A program made the translations under genes and the position numbers. This document shows, piece by piece, positions 1 to 8,458 of a stretch of 64,000 nt of DNA. The DNA comes from Rhodopseudomonas rhenobacensis (GTDB taxonomy: Bacteria; Pseudomonadota; Alphaproteobacteria; Rhizobiales; Xanthobacteraceae): positions 18,586 through 82,585 of the forward strand of contig NZ_JACHIH010000023.1 in NCBI RefSeq assembly GCF_014203125.1. Reading direction: 5' to 3'. Below the pieces are notes generated by a model. It searched no databases. It was not told the origin of the DNA and saw nothing but the letters and a program-made list of their open reading frames with translations. How positions within the stretch are numbered: the stretch's first letter is position 1; every line of letters begins with the position of its first letter.

Positions 1-217
1 TGAGGCGACCCTGCAGATTGGCGCCGGTGCAGAACGCGCGACCGGCGCCGGTCAGCACCAGGCAGCGCACCTTGGCTTTATCCTCCTCGATCGCGTCGAG
101 CGCTTCGGCGAAGCCGCCGAGCATGTCGACCGACATCGCGTTCATGACTTCCTGATGGTCAAGTCTGAGGATCGCCACCGCGCCGTCGATATCGAGTGTC
201 ACGTGTTTGAACTGCAT
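1..217 (-). CDS. Enoyl-CoA hydratase/isomerase family protein (N-terminal part)
   Basis: The gene runs off the left edge, so only the first 72 codons are visible. Reading leftwards from an ATG at 217 the protein starts MQFKHVTLDIDG and continues through an HQEVMNAMS segment to GAGRAFCTGANLQ. This is the layout of crotonases: the first beta strands, the N-A-(M/L)-S/N segment, and the FC-x-GAN loop that forms part of the CoA oxyanion hole. Family members hydrate or isomerise acyl-CoA thioesters; the substrate cannot be told from this fragment. It points the same way as otnK, but 268 bases including a repeat separate them, so they are probably not one operon. I am confident of the family, not of the specific reaction. 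Confidence 0.85.
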   Translation of the reverse strand, partial: MQFKHVTLDIDGAVAILRLDHQEVMNAMSVDMLGGFAEALDAIEEDKAKVRCLVLTGAGRAFCTGANLQGRL

Positions 218-345
218 GATGTCCTCTGCTGCGCGCGGTTGATCCCGCGCGATGGAATTTTGGCTGCTACGCGCCAGGCATCTTCGAGTTTTCGCGCGCG
301 GTTGTCCATGCTGGCAGAATTGTTGATGCCCCCGCCACAACTTCG

Positions 346-469
346 CGTCATCCTGAGGAGCCCGGCTGAGCTCGAAGAGCGAAGCCGGGCGTCTCGAAGG
401 ATGGGCGACACGCCCGAGCGTCCGCACCCTGAGGCTCGCCGAAGACGGCGAGCACCTCAGCGTGACGGC
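346..469. repeat. Intergenic palindromic repeat, family B copy 1
   Basis: The unit starts with cgtcatcctgaggagcccgg, carries the internal inverted segment around gaagccgggcgtctcgaagg, and ends in the inverse of its start (cacctcagcgtgacg). A closely matching unit occurs at 16643-16770. Its ends are inverted relative to each other, so it can fold into a long cruciform. It fills most of the gap between the crotonase fragment and otnK. It is non-coding; short reading frames inside it are by-products. Confidence 0.8.
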
Positions 470-485
470 ACAACCATCGCAGCCG

Positions 486-1760
486 CTACCGCATCAGGCG
501 CAGCGCATCGGTGAAGAACTCCGGGCCGCCGAAATTTCCCGACTTCAACGCCAGCAGCATCGGCGCGCCGGCGCCGACGCTGCGCAGCACCGGAACGCCG
601 GCGGCGATTTCGGCGCCGATCAGAAAGCCCGGCAGCCCAAGCCGATCGACCACCGCGCCGGAGGTCTCGCCGCCGGCGATCACCAGCCGCCGCACGCCGG
701 CGTCGACCAGCGCCGCGGCGATCTCGGCCATCGCCTGCTCGATAGCGTGGCCGGCCAAGTCGCGGCCGTGGCGGGCCTGCAGCGCCGCCACTTGATCGGG
801 CGTTGTGCTCGACGCGATCAGCAGCGGCCCTTGCCCGATCCGTTCGCGCGCAAACGCGAGCGCGCGCTGCACTTCGGCGCCGCCTGCTATCAGTTGCTCA
901 GGATCGAGCCGGAGCACCGGCATCACGGCTTCGGCGCAGGCGATCTGATTGAGCGTCGCCTGCGAACAGCTGCCGGCGAGACACGCCGCGGCGCCGCCGA
1001 CCGCGGGCTCGGCTTCGGACAAAGCCGCTCGCGCCGCGATGCCGCCATTCGCCCGCAGCGCTCGCGCCAGCCCAAGGCCGAGCCCGCTCGCCCCCACCGA
1101 GACGCCGTGCCGCAGCGCCACCGCGCCGAGCGTCTCGAGGTCGCGCTCGAACACCGCGTCGGCAATCGCCGCACTGACGCCGCAAGCCGCGAGTTCATCG
1201 AGCCGCGCCTGCACCGCATCGGCGCCGCGGGCCACCGTCGCGAGATCGATCAGGCCGATCTTGTGACGGCTCTGCCGCCCCAGCACCCGGACCAGATTGG
1301 AATCCCGCATCGGGTTGAGCGGGTGATCCTTCAGCGGGCTTTCGTGCAACGGCACGCAGCCCACGAACAGATGGCCCTGATAGACGCTGCGACCGGTCTC
1401 CGGAAATGCCGGCGTCACCAGCACGATGGCCTCGCCAGCATCATCGCGCAGCACGTCGAGCACCGGGCCGATATTGCCGGCATCGGTGGAATCGAAGGTC
1501 GAGCAGATCTTAAACAACAGATGCTTAGCGCCACGGCCGCGCAGCCATTGCGCCGCGGCGCGGGATTTTTCCACCGCGGTAGAGGCCGCGATCGAGCGGC
1601 TTTTCAGCGACACCACCACGGCGTCGACCTCGGGCAGCGCGAGATCGTCGGCCGGCACGCCGATGCTCTGCACGGTGCGCAGCCCCTGCCGCGTCAGCGT
1701 GTTGGCGAGATCGGAAGCGCCGGTGTAGTCGTCGGCGATGCAGCCGAGTTGAAGCGTCAC
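486..1760 (-). CDS. otnK: 3-oxo-tetronate kinase (OtnK, DUF1537/four-carbon acid sugar kinase)
   Basis: Predicted to phosphorylate 3-oxo-tetronate at the 4-hydroxyl with ATP, the third step of threonate-type C4 acid sugar breakdown. The 424-residue length is normal for the family. The N-terminal substrate domain begins LQLGCIADDYTGASDLANTL, with the ADDxTGA signature. The C-terminal nucleotide-binding domain carries VIAGGETSGAVV and a Gly/Ala-rich VGAGAPMLLALKSGNFGG region. I chose the GTG at 1760 because it overlaps the stop of otnI by four bases (GTGA), which implies translational coupling, and because the N-terminal motif starts straight after it. Its partners otnC-like and ltnD-like lie 15 kb away at 16.8-18.5 kb. 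Family assignment is firm; the exact substrate stereoisomer is inferred. Confidence 0.92.
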   Translation of the reverse strand: MTLQLGCIADDYTGASDLANTLTRQGLRTVQSIGVPADDLALPEVDAVVVSLKSRSIAASTAVEKSRAAAQWLRGRGAKHLLFKICSTFDSTDAGNIGPVLDVLRDDAGEAIVLVTPAFPETGRSVYQGHLFVGCVPLHESPLKDHPLNPMRDSNLVRVLGRQSRHKIGLIDLATVARGADAVQARLDELAACGVSAAIADAVFERDLETLGAVALRHGVSVGASGLGLGLARALRANGGIAARAALSEAEPAVGGAAACLAGSCSQATLNQIACAEAVMPVLRLDPEQLIAGGAEVQRALAFARERIGQGPLLIASSTTPDQVAALQARHGRDLAGHAIEQAMAEIAAALVDAGVRRLVIAGGETSGAVVDRLGLPGFLIGAEIAAGVPVLRSVGAGAPMLLALKSGNFGGPEFFTDALRLMR

Positions 1761-2539
1761 GACGCCCGTCCCGCGTAAGGCGCGAACCAGCCGAGCCCGT
1801 CGAGCGTGGCGCCGCGCGGCCGATATTCGCAGCCGACATAGCCGTCGTAGCCGAGCCGGTCGAGTTCGGCGAACAGGAACGGATAGTTCAATTCCCCATC
1901 GTCCGGCTCGCTCCGCGACGGCACGCTGGCGATCTGGATATGGCCGATCAAGGGCAGCAGCTCGCGCAGCCGCGTGGTGACGTCGCCGTGCAGGATCTGG
2001 CAGTGATAGATGTCGAACTGCAGTTTCAGATTGGGGATCTTGAGATCGAGGATCACATCGCGCGCGAAGGCAAAGTCGTTGAGGAAATAGCCCGGCACGT
2101 CGCGGCCGTTGATCGGCTCGATCAGCACGTCGATGCCGTGCGGCGCGAAGAAATGCGCGGCGACCGCGACCGCCTTGCGATAGGCCACCACGGCCAGCGC
2201 ATCGTTGCGGTCGGCGAGGCCCGCCATCAGATGCAGCCGCGTGACGCCGGTGGCCTGCGCGTAGCTCAGCGCGGCGACGAGGCTCGCCTGCAACGCGGCG
2301 AATTTGTCCGGCCGCGCCGCGAAGCCGCGCTCGCCCGCCGCCCAATCGCCGGGCGGCAGGTTGAACAGCGCCTGCGTGAGACCATGGCGCCTCAGCCGCT
2401 CGGCAATCGCCTCGGCCGGATGCTCATAGGGAAACAGGAATTCCACCGCGCTGAAGCCGGCCTTCGCCGCGGCCTCGAAGCGATCGAGGAACGGCAGCTC
2501 GGTGAACATCATGGTGAGATTGGCGGCGAAGCGCGGCAT
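1757..2539 (-). CDS. otnI: 2-oxo-tetronate isomerase (OtnI, hydroxypyruvate isomerase family)
   Basis: A 260-residue TIM-barrel sugar isomerase of the Hyi/OtnI group. Visible marks are FNLPPGDWAAGERG near residue 80, the metal-ligand segments IEPINGRDVPGYF (around 150) and LQFDIYHCQI (around 180), and GHIQIASVPSR (around 205). OtnI-type enzymes convert 2-oxo-tetronate to 3-oxo-tetronate; close relatives interconvert hydroxypyruvate and tartronate semialdehyde, and the sequence alone cannot exclude that. The four-base overlap with the kinase gene favours OtnI. It is the first gene of the otnI-otnK pair, and only 26 bases separate it from the upstream hydrolase-OsmC gene on the same strand, so read-through is possible. 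Confidence 0.9.
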   Translation of the reverse strand: MPRFAANLTMMFTELPFLDRFEAAAKAGFSAVEFLFPYEHPAEAIAERLRRHGLTQALFNLPPGDWAAGERGFAARPDKFAALQASLVAALSYAQATGVTRLHLMAGLADRNDALAVVAYRKAVAVAAHFFAPHGIDVLIEPINGRDVPGYFLNDFAFARDVILDLKIPNLKLQFDIYHCQILHGDVTTRLRELLPLIGHIQIASVPSRSEPDDGELNYPFLFAELDRLGYDGYVGCEYRPRGATLDGLGWFAPYAGRAS

Positions 2540-2565
2540 AAACGTCCTTGTTGATTACGCGGTCT

Positions 2566-3795
2566 TTACGCGCGCGGCACGGCGCGGGTGACGATGCGGA
2601 TCTCCGAAGTCAGCGTGCGATGCACCGGGCACTTGTCGGCGATCTCCATCAGCCGGCCGCGCTGCTCGGCATCGAGCGCGCCGTCGAGCGTGATCAGCCG
2701 CTCGATCTGGTCGAGTGTGCCGGTCTTGGTCTCGCACTCGGCGCAGTCCTCGGCGTGGATCTTGCTGTGCGCCAGCGACACCGTGACCCGGTCGAGCGGC
2801 AGCGCCTTGCGATCGGCGTAAAGCCTTATCGTCATCGCTGTGCAGGCGCCGAGCGCGGCGATCAGCAGGTCGTACGGCCCGGGGCCGGAATCGTCGCCGC
2901 CGGCCTCGATCGGCTCGTCGGCGGCGATGCGATGCGGGCCGAGCTTGATCGATTGCCGAAACTTGCCCTGGCGGGTTTCGCTCACCACAACGCGGCGCGG
3001 CGCGTCGAGGCTTTCGGCCGCCGGCAACGTCGCCACCGGATCGAGATAGCGCGCCACCCAGGCGGCGATTAGTTCGGCCACATAGGCGGCGTGGCGGCGA
3101 TCTGTCAGCAGATGATCGGCGTCGTCGAGCGAGACGAAGCTTTTCGGATGCTTCGCGGCGAGGAAGATCTTGGTGGCGTTGTCGATGCCGACGGTGTCGT
3201 CGCCCGGCGCGTGCAGGATCAACAGCGCCTTGTGCAGCGCTGCCACCGATTGCAGAAGCTTGTGCTCGGCGATGTCGTCGAGAAAGTCGCGCGTGATGGT
3301 GAACGGCCGCCCCGCCAGCGACACTTCGCCCGCGCCGGTTGTGCGAATGGAGTCGAGCTGATCGGCGAACAGCTTGGTGACGTGACTGGGGTCCGAGGGT
3401 GCGGCGATCGTCACCACCGCTTTGGCTTCGGGGATCTTCGCCGCCGCGGCCAGCACCGCGGCGCCGCCGAGGCTGTGGCCGATCAACAGCGCCGGCGCCT
3501 TGTAGTGCGCGCGCAGATGGTCCGCGGCGAGCACCAGGTCGGCGACGTTGGAGGAGAACGTCGCATTGGCGAACTCGCCGTCGCTGTCGCCGAGCCCGGT
3601 GAAATCGAACCGCAGCACGGCGATGCCTTGCGCCGCCAGCGACAGCGCGATGCGCCGCGCCGCGAGGCCATCCTTGGCGCAGGTGAAGCAATGCGCCAAC
3701 AGCGCGTAAGCGCGCGGCGCGGCGTCCGGCAGGTCGAGCGCGGCGGACAATTCGACGCCGTCGCTGCCGGGAAAACGAAAGCGCTCAATCGGCAC
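2566..3795 (-). CDS. Alpha/beta hydrolase fused to an OsmC domain
   Basis: A 409-residue two-domain protein. The first ~250 residues are an alpha/beta hydrolase: LLAHCFTCAKDG, LRFDFTGLGDSDGEF, the nucleophile elbow GHSLGG, and a late DADH segment holding a likely catalytic His. The remaining ~150 residues form an OsmC/Ohr fold, with GPYDLLIAALGACTAMTIRLYA carrying one redox Cys and HAEDCAECE with the second. OsmC proteins reduce organic hydroperoxides. The fusion is a known architecture in proteobacteria, but its physiological substrate is unclear. The start is a GTG at 3795 preceded by GGAG. It follows the sulfite oxidase-like gene on the same strand by 26 bases. I am confident of the domains; no function is assigned beyond a likely thiol/peroxide role. 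Confidence 0.88.
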   Translation of the reverse strand: MPIERFRFPGSDGVELSAALDLPDAAPRAYALLAHCFTCAKDGLAARRIALSLAAQGIAVLRFDFTGLGDSDGEFANATFSSNVADLVLAADHLRAHYKAPALLIGHSLGGAAVLAAAAKIPEAKAVVTIAAPSDPSHVTKLFADQLDSIRTTGAGEVSLAGRPFTITRDFLDDIAEHKLLQSVAALHKALLILHAPGDDTVGIDNATKIFLAAKHPKSFVSLDDADHLLTDRRHAAYVAELIAAWVARYLDPVATLPAAESLDAPRRVVVSETRQGKFRQSIKLGPHRIAADEPIEAGGDDSGPGPYDLLIAALGACTAMTIRLYADRKALPLDRVTVSLAHSKIHAEDCAECETKTGTLDQIERLITLDGALDAEQRGRLMEIADKCPVHRTLTSEIRIVTRAVPRA

Positions 3796-3821
3796 GGCGG
3801 GGCTCCATCGGTCGCGGAAAA

Positions 3822-4481
3822 CTAATCAGTCGAATAGCGCTGCTCCAGCCAGGGGTCGCCGCGGTTGTGATAGCCGCGCACCTCCCAATAGCCCGGCGCG
3901 TCGGCGGCGACGAATTCGATGCTCTGGATCCACTTGGCACTTTTCCAGAAGTAGAGCTGCGGCACCACCAGGCGCACCGGGCCGCCATGCTCCGCGGTCA
4001 GCGGCGCGCCGGACCAGGCGTGCGCCAGCAGCGCGTCCTCCGCGGCGAAATCCTCCAACGACAGATTGGTGGTGTAGCCGTCGTAGCTGTGCAGCAACAC
4101 GTGGCGCACGTCGGCATGCGGCCGGCACGCCGCCAGCAATTCACGCGTCGCCAGCCCCTGCCACTGGTTGTCGTAGCGCGACCAGGTGGTGACGCAGTGA
4201 ATGTCGGAGACAAATTGCGCCTGCGGCTGCGCCATGAACTGCGAGAAATCCCAGAACAGCGGCGCCTCCACCGCGCCATGGACGTCGAGCCGCCAGCGCT
4301 CGCGGCCGATCTCGGGCACGATGCCGAGGTCGAGCACCGGCCAGTCGCGGGTGAGATGCTGACCCGGCGGCAGCCGCTGCTCGGCCGGCCGCGCGGTGAG
4401 GCCGGTGAGAAACTTGCCCTCGCGCGCCCAGCGCTGCTTGCTTTGCGTCAGTTTCGACTCGGACGGCGGCTCGTCGCTCAT
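3822..4481 (-). CDS. Sulfite oxidase-like molybdopterin oxidoreductase (YuiH type)
   Basis: A 219-residue single-domain protein of the oxidoreductase molybdopterin-binding family. The SDIHCVTTWSRYDN motif around residue 95 contains the Cys that ligates molybdenum in sulfite oxidases. TAEHGGPVRLVVPQLYFWKSAKWIQ is the conserved pterin-binding stretch. No signal peptide and no haem domain are seen, so it should be cytoplasmic, unlike periplasmic MsrP. The substrate is unknown for this subgroup. The ATG at 4481 has a GAGAGGAGCG ribosome site a few bases upstream. It is head of a run with the hydrolase-OsmC gene and perhaps otnIK. Confidence 0.88.
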   Translation of the reverse strand: MSDEPPSESKLTQSKQRWAREGKFLTGLTARPAEQRLPPGQHLTRDWPVLDLGIVPEIGRERWRLDVHGAVEAPLFWDFSQFMAQPQAQFVSDIHCVTTWSRYDNQWQGLATRELLAACRPHADVRHVLLHSYDGYTTNLSLEDFAAEDALLAHAWSGAPLTAEHGGPVRLVVPQLYFWKSAKWIQSIEFVAADAPGYWEVRGYHNRGDPWLEQRYSTD

Positions 4482-4550
4482 GGTCGCTCGCTCCTCTCGG
4501 GGTGCGCGCGCAGTGTGCCATAGCGGCGGCGGCGCCGCACGCCGCCGCGA

Positions 4551-5987
4551 TCACATTTCCGCGGGCTGCAGCGCCTTGCGCGGCTCGATCGGCGTGGTGC
4601 CACGCAGCCCGAGAATCTCCTCCAGCACCAGCGCGCCGGCCAACAGCCGGGCCTCGCCGCGCGGCGGCGCCACGATCTGCAGGCCGACCGGCAAGCCGCT
4701 GGCGGTGAAGCCGCAGGGCAGCGACAGCGCCGGGCAGCATACGAGCGTGATCGCATAGACGATCGCCAGCCACTCGACGTAGTTGTCGAAGCAGTGGCCG
4801 TCGCATTCGGCGACGTAGCGATGCTCGATCGGATACGGCGACACGATGGTGGCCGGCGTCAGCAACAGATCGTAGGTCTCGAAGAACTCCAGCGTCCGCG
4901 CCGCCATCGCGACGCGCTGCGCCTCGGCGCGCGTCAGATCGTCGACCGTGAGCTTCAGCCCCTGCTCGATGTTCCACACCACTTCCGGCTTCAGCTGGTC
5001 GCGGCAGTCGCGCAATAGCTCGGCCTTGCTGATCGCGAAATCGAACGCGCGCAGCACCTGGAAGCACTCGTGCGCCTCGCGCAGATCCGGATGCGCCAGC
5101 TCGACCACCACGCCGGCTTCGGCAAAGCGTAGCGCCGCCTTGCGGGTGATCGCCGCGACCTCCGGATCGACCGGGGTGATGCCGAGATCCGGCGAATAGG
5201 CGACACGCCGCGGCGGCTTGCCGTAACGCGCGGCGCTGCGGAACGAGTCGGCCGGCGACGGCAGCGACAGCGGATCGGCGGCGCATTCGCCGCTCATCGC
5301 GTCGAGCAGTAGCGCCAGATCTTCGACGTTGCGCGCCATCGGGCCCTGCACGCCGAGCGTGCGATCGATCTTGAAGGCGGGCGTATGCGCGACGCGGCCC
5401 ACGCTCGGCCGCATCCCGACGATGCCGCAGAAGCTCGCCGGGTTGCGCAGCGAGCCGCCCATGTCGGAGCCGTGCGCCAGCCAGGCCATGCCGGTGGCGA
5501 GCGCCACCGCGGCGCCGCCGGAGGAGCCCGCCGCCGAGCGCGACAGGTCCCACGGATTGCGCGTGGCGCCGAACAGTTCGTTGAAGGTGTTGGCGCCGGC
5601 GCCGAATTCCGGCGTGTTGGATTTGGCGTAGATCACCGCGCCGTTGGCTTCGAGGTGCTCGACCATCAGATCGGAGCGCGCCGGGATGTGATCCTTGAAG
5701 ATCTTTGATCCCTGCGTCGATAGCACGCCTTCGACGTCGGTGAGGTCCTTGATCGGCAGCGGCAGGCCGGCGAGCAGCCCGCGATCGCCGAGCGGGCGCT
5801 GCATCAATGCGCTAGCGTGACGGCGCGCGCGCTCGAAGCAGCGCGTCGGCAGCGCGTTGACCGCGCCGTCGACGGCGGCGATCCGCGCCTCCAACGCATC
5901 GAGTAGTTGCAGCGGCGTGACTTCGCCGGCGTTGAGCTTATCGACGACGTCGCACGCCGTCGCCCGGATCAAATCGTCAGATGTCAC
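4551..5987 (-). CDS. Amidase signature enzyme
   Basis: A hydrolase of the amidase signature family (about 478 residues). The Ser-cis-Ser-Lys triad is readable: Lys in LPLPIKDLTDVEG, the glycine-serine stretch RSAAGSSGGAAVALATGM, and the nucleophile Ser in GSDMGGSLRNPASF. It should split a C-N amide bond; the substrate is not predictable. I prefer a GTG start at 5987 (VTSDDLIRATACDVV), preceded by a GGGGGGA ribosome site; an in-frame start 27 codons upstream would add a poorly conserved-looking extension. It lies between the sulfite oxidase-like gene and a membrane protein on the same strand. Its closeness to an M20-type amidohydrolase (8459-9709) and an ABC importer hints at use of an amide-containing compound, but that is inference. 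Confidence 0.88.
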   Translation of the reverse strand: MTSDDLIRATACDVVDKLNAGEVTPLQLLDALEARIAAVDGAVNALPTRCFERARRHASALMQRPLGDRGLLAGLPLPIKDLTDVEGVLSTQGSKIFKDHIPARSDLMVEHLEANGAVIYAKSNTPEFGAGANTFNELFGATRNPWDLSRSAAGSSGGAAVALATGMAWLAHGSDMGGSLRNPASFCGIVGMRPSVGRVAHTPAFKIDRTLGVQGPMARNVEDLALLLDAMSGECAADPLSLPSPADSFRSAARYGKPPRRVAYSPDLGITPVDPEVAAITRKAALRFAEAGVVVELAHPDLREAHECFQVLRAFDFAISKAELLRDCRDQLKPEVVWNIEQGLKLTVDDLTRAEAQRVAMAARTLEFFETYDLLLTPATIVSPYPIEHRYVAECDGHCFDNYVEWLAIVYAITLVCCPALSLPCGFTASGLPVGLQIVAPPRGEARLLAGALVLEEILGLRGTTPIEPRKALQPAEM

Positions 5988-6187
5988 GCGCGTCCCCCCA
6001 ATGTCGACGCAAGCTGGTGCATCGGATGGTGGACTGTCAACCGCCGCAACTGCATGCGGTCGGTGCAAGTGATAGAGGCGTCTGCCATCATGCTGTCAGA
6101 TTGAGCATGACGGTGCGAAGACCGGCGAAGGTGACATTCTGCTCGCCGAGCATCCCGCAATTGGGACCGCGGCATCACCAAACTTTG

Positions 6188-7162
6188 TCAGCGGTGGCTT
6201 TTGGGGCGGCGGCGCAGCGGATGATGCGGACGTTGCGTCGGCAGCCGCAGCGCACGTCGCAGCGGCCGGTCGTTACGCAGGGCAACACGCGGCGGCTTTG
6301 ACGGCGGTCGGTTGGGGTCCGGTCGACGATCGAGCCGCGGCAATTGCTGCCGCGCGGCGCGCCGCTGCAGCGGGTTTGCGGGTCGCAATTTAAGCGCCGG
6401 CCTCGGCGGTTGCTCCGGCGGCCGGATCGCGCGCGGCTGCCGCTTCGGCTGGCGCGGCTGGCGTTGTCGCACCGGCTTGCGCAGCAGCCGCTGGCGCGCA
6501 GGCTTATCCGGCTGGCCGCTCGGCGCCGGCGTCGGCATCAACGTCGGCGCGGATACGACGAGCACGTCGCTGGCGTTTGGCGTCGACGTCACCCCCGGCG
6601 CGGCTGTGATTGCTTCCGCCTGCGGCATGGGCGGCGCAGCCGCGGCGATGAGTTCTGATACTTCTAACTCTGAAACTGCGGGGGGCGCGGCGGCGACCAC
6701 CTCCGCCGCGGACCACTGCGGCGCGGTCTCGGCCGCGGCGGCCGGCACCACGCGCAGCACCGGCCCGCCCGCGAACCCTCCGTTATGCCGGGCGGCGGCG
6801 GGATAGCGCGCGCGCCGCGGCCGCTTCAGCTCGACGACGGACCAGAGCAAAGCGATCGCCAGCACGATCACCACATCGGCCAATGGCAGCACCAGCCACG
6901 CAGCCGTCACTGCGGTCGCCACGGTGGCGACCTTGCCGAGTTTCTCGGCGTCGGCGAAGATCGCTTTCAGTCCGTGCAGGAAGTTGCTTTGCGGCCCGGA
7001 CGACAGCTGGCGCCAGGCCTGCGCGAAGCCGATATCGCGCGCCACCAAGAGATAGCGAGCGATCAAAAATGTCAGCAGAAAGATCAGCGTGCCGGAGAGA
7101 CCGGCGGCAGAACCGATGACCACCACCAGGGCCACAGCCAGAATTGCGAACCAGTCCTTCAT
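6188..7162 (-). CDS. Membrane protein with Ala/Pro/Arg-rich C-terminal tail, unknown function
   Basis: Not recognised. The 324-residue product starts with a strong membrane segment (WFAILAVALVVVIGSAAG), a second one (LIFLLTFLIARYLLVA) and a third near residue 90 (AAWLVLPLADVVIVLAIALL). From about residue 110 it turns into low-complexity sequence: first Ala/Glu/Pro-rich, then a strikingly basic Arg/Pro/Gln tail over the last ~110 residues. Such a tail could contact nucleic acid or the cell wall, or be poorly constrained linker. The start ATG at 7162 fits the first membrane segment. It has no obvious operon partner: a 119-base gap to the translated part of the amidase gene's upstream region and a repeat-bearing gap on the other side. 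Coding is likely but the far C-terminus is less certain. Confidence 0.65.
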   Translation of the reverse strand: MKDWFAILAVALVVVIGSAAGLSGTLIFLLTFLIARYLLVARDIGFAQAWRQLSSGPQSNFLHGLKAIFADAEKLGKVATVATAVTAAWLVLPLADVVIVLAIALLWSVVELKRPRRARYPAAARHNGGFAGGPVLRVVPAAAAETAPQWSAAEVVAAAPPAVSELEVSELIAAAAPPMPQAEAITAAPGVTSTPNASDVLVVSAPTLMPTPAPSGQPDKPARQRLLRKPVRQRQPRQPKRQPRAIRPPEQPPRPALKLRPANPLQRRAARQQLPRLDRRPDPNRPPSKPPRVALRNDRPLRRALRLPTQRPHHPLRRRPKSHR

Positions 7163-7516
7163 CCGACACTTCTCCTTCGCCGTCCGCCAAGGGCTTCCGT
7201 TCGCGACGCGCGCCCGCGTCCACGAACTAAGTGTGTCATGGCGACAGACAGGATACTTTGATTCGGATCACCGGAGATTCATTCGCCGCGCCTATTTTAT
7301 AAGGGCAATAGTGCTAACTGCGGTGGATGGTTACCTCTAAGTAAGCATCGATGCGACTACGAATTTCACCTCTCCCCCCGGCATGGCATAACGCGGCGCC
7401 CCCTCACCCGGCGCGACAAGCTTCGCTTGTCACGCCACCCTCTCCCCGCAAGCGGGGCGAGGGACGTTTGCCGCGCCGGTCTTAAATCAGTCGACGCTCG
7501 GCTCTTAGAACCAGCC
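7163..7516. other. Intergenic stretch with family C repeat
   Basis: Between the membrane protein and the hydroxyacid dehydrogenase. The left ~200 bases are comparatively AT-rich (for example the region 7250-7340) and probably hold the promoter of the membrane protein gene, though I cannot point to convincing -35/-10 boxes. The right part is a family C repeat (listed separately). I see no credible gene here. Confidence 0.6.
7368..7464. repeat. Intergenic palindromic repeat, family C copy 1
   Basis: Contains cacctctcccc at the left, ccctcacccggcgcgacaag in the middle and tctccccgcaagcggggcga at the right. The same building blocks recur at 13047-13204, 41947-42053 and 63822-63916. The right end is a hairpin around ccccgcaagcgggg. 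Confidence 0.8.
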
Positions 7517-8443
7517 TCAGCTCCCCACCGCTTCCGCGACGATGCGCCGGCAGTGTTGCAGCGCCGCTTCGACCAGGTTGGCGCTGGCTTCGGGTGTACG
7601 GAACGCGGAGTGCGCCGACAGCGTGACGTTGGGCAGCCGGGTCAGCGGATGGCCGACCGGCAACGGCTCGGTGTCGAACACGTCGAGCCCGGCGTGGCGC
7701 AGATGCCCGGAGCGCAGCGCGTCGATCATCGCCGCCTCGTCGACCAGCGCGCCGCGCGCGGTGTTGACCAGGATCGCGCCGGGCTTGATCGTGGCAATTT
7801 TTTCGCGCGACAAGAACCCTCTGGTCTCGTCGTTGAGCAACAGATGCAGCGACACCACGTCGCTCTGCGCCAGCAGCGTCTCGATGTCGACGAAATCGAC
7901 GCCCTCATATTGCTTCGGCGTCCTATTCCAGGCGATCACCTTCATGCCGGAGCCGAGTGCGATCCGCGCCACTTCCGCGGCGATGCCGCCGAAGCCGATC
8001 AGCCCGATGGTCTTGCCGGTGAGCTGCACGCCGTCCTCGCGCAGCCAATTGCCGGCGCGCATCTCGCGGTCCATCGTCGCCAGATTGCGCGCGCCGGCCC
8101 ACATCAGGGCGATGGCGCATTCCGCCACCGCGGTGTCGCCATAGCCGCGGATCAGATGCACGGCGATGCCGAGTTCGGCGAGTTCTTCCGGGTTCATGTA
8201 GCTGCGCGCGCCGGTGCCGAGAAACACCACGTGCTTGAGGCCGATGCATTGCCGCGCGATCTCGGTCGGCAGCGCGGTGTGGTCGATGATCGCGATCGCG
8301 GCGTTGCCGAACAGCACGCGCGGCAATTGCCGCGGCGTGACGTCGGGGTCGCGGTTGATGATCATCGGCAGATCGAGCGGCGTCGAGATCGTCTCGAACA
8401 GATCCCCGAGCGTTTCGCTGGCGTCGACAAAGACCGCGTGCAT
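7517..8443 (-). CDS. D-isomer specific 2-hydroxyacid dehydrogenase
   Basis: A 308-residue NAD(P)-dependent dehydrogenase. The nucleotide-binding motif is GLIGFGGIAAEVARIA around residue 145. The catalytic Arg lies in NTARGALVDE, the Glu in GLDVFDTEPL, and the His in SAHSAF. It would reduce a 2-oxoacid or oxidise the matching 2-hydroxyacid; glyoxylate/hydroxypyruvate reductases and phosphoglycerate dehydrogenases are relatives. The ATG at 8443 sits 15 bases after the stop of the M20-type amidohydrolase gene, so the two are co-transcribed. The context (LysR regulator, transporter, tetronate genes) suggests a C4 or related hydroxyacid, which is inference. Confidence 0.9.
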   Translation of the reverse strand: MHAVFVDASETLGDLFETISTPLDLPMIINRDPDVTPRQLPRVLFGNAAIAIIDHTALPTEIARQCIGLKHVVFLGTGARSYMNPEELAELGIAVHLIRGYGDTAVAECAIALMWAGARNLATMDREMRAGNWLREDGVQLTGKTIGLIGFGGIAAEVARIALGSGMKVIAWNRTPKQYEGVDFVDIETLLAQSDVVSLHLLLNDETRGFLSREKIATIKPGAILVNTARGALVDEAAMIDALRSGHLRHAGLDVFDTEPLPVGHPLTRLPNVTLSAHSAFRTPEASANLVEAALQHCRRIVAEAVGS

Positions 8444-8458
8444 TGCGATTTCCGCCGC

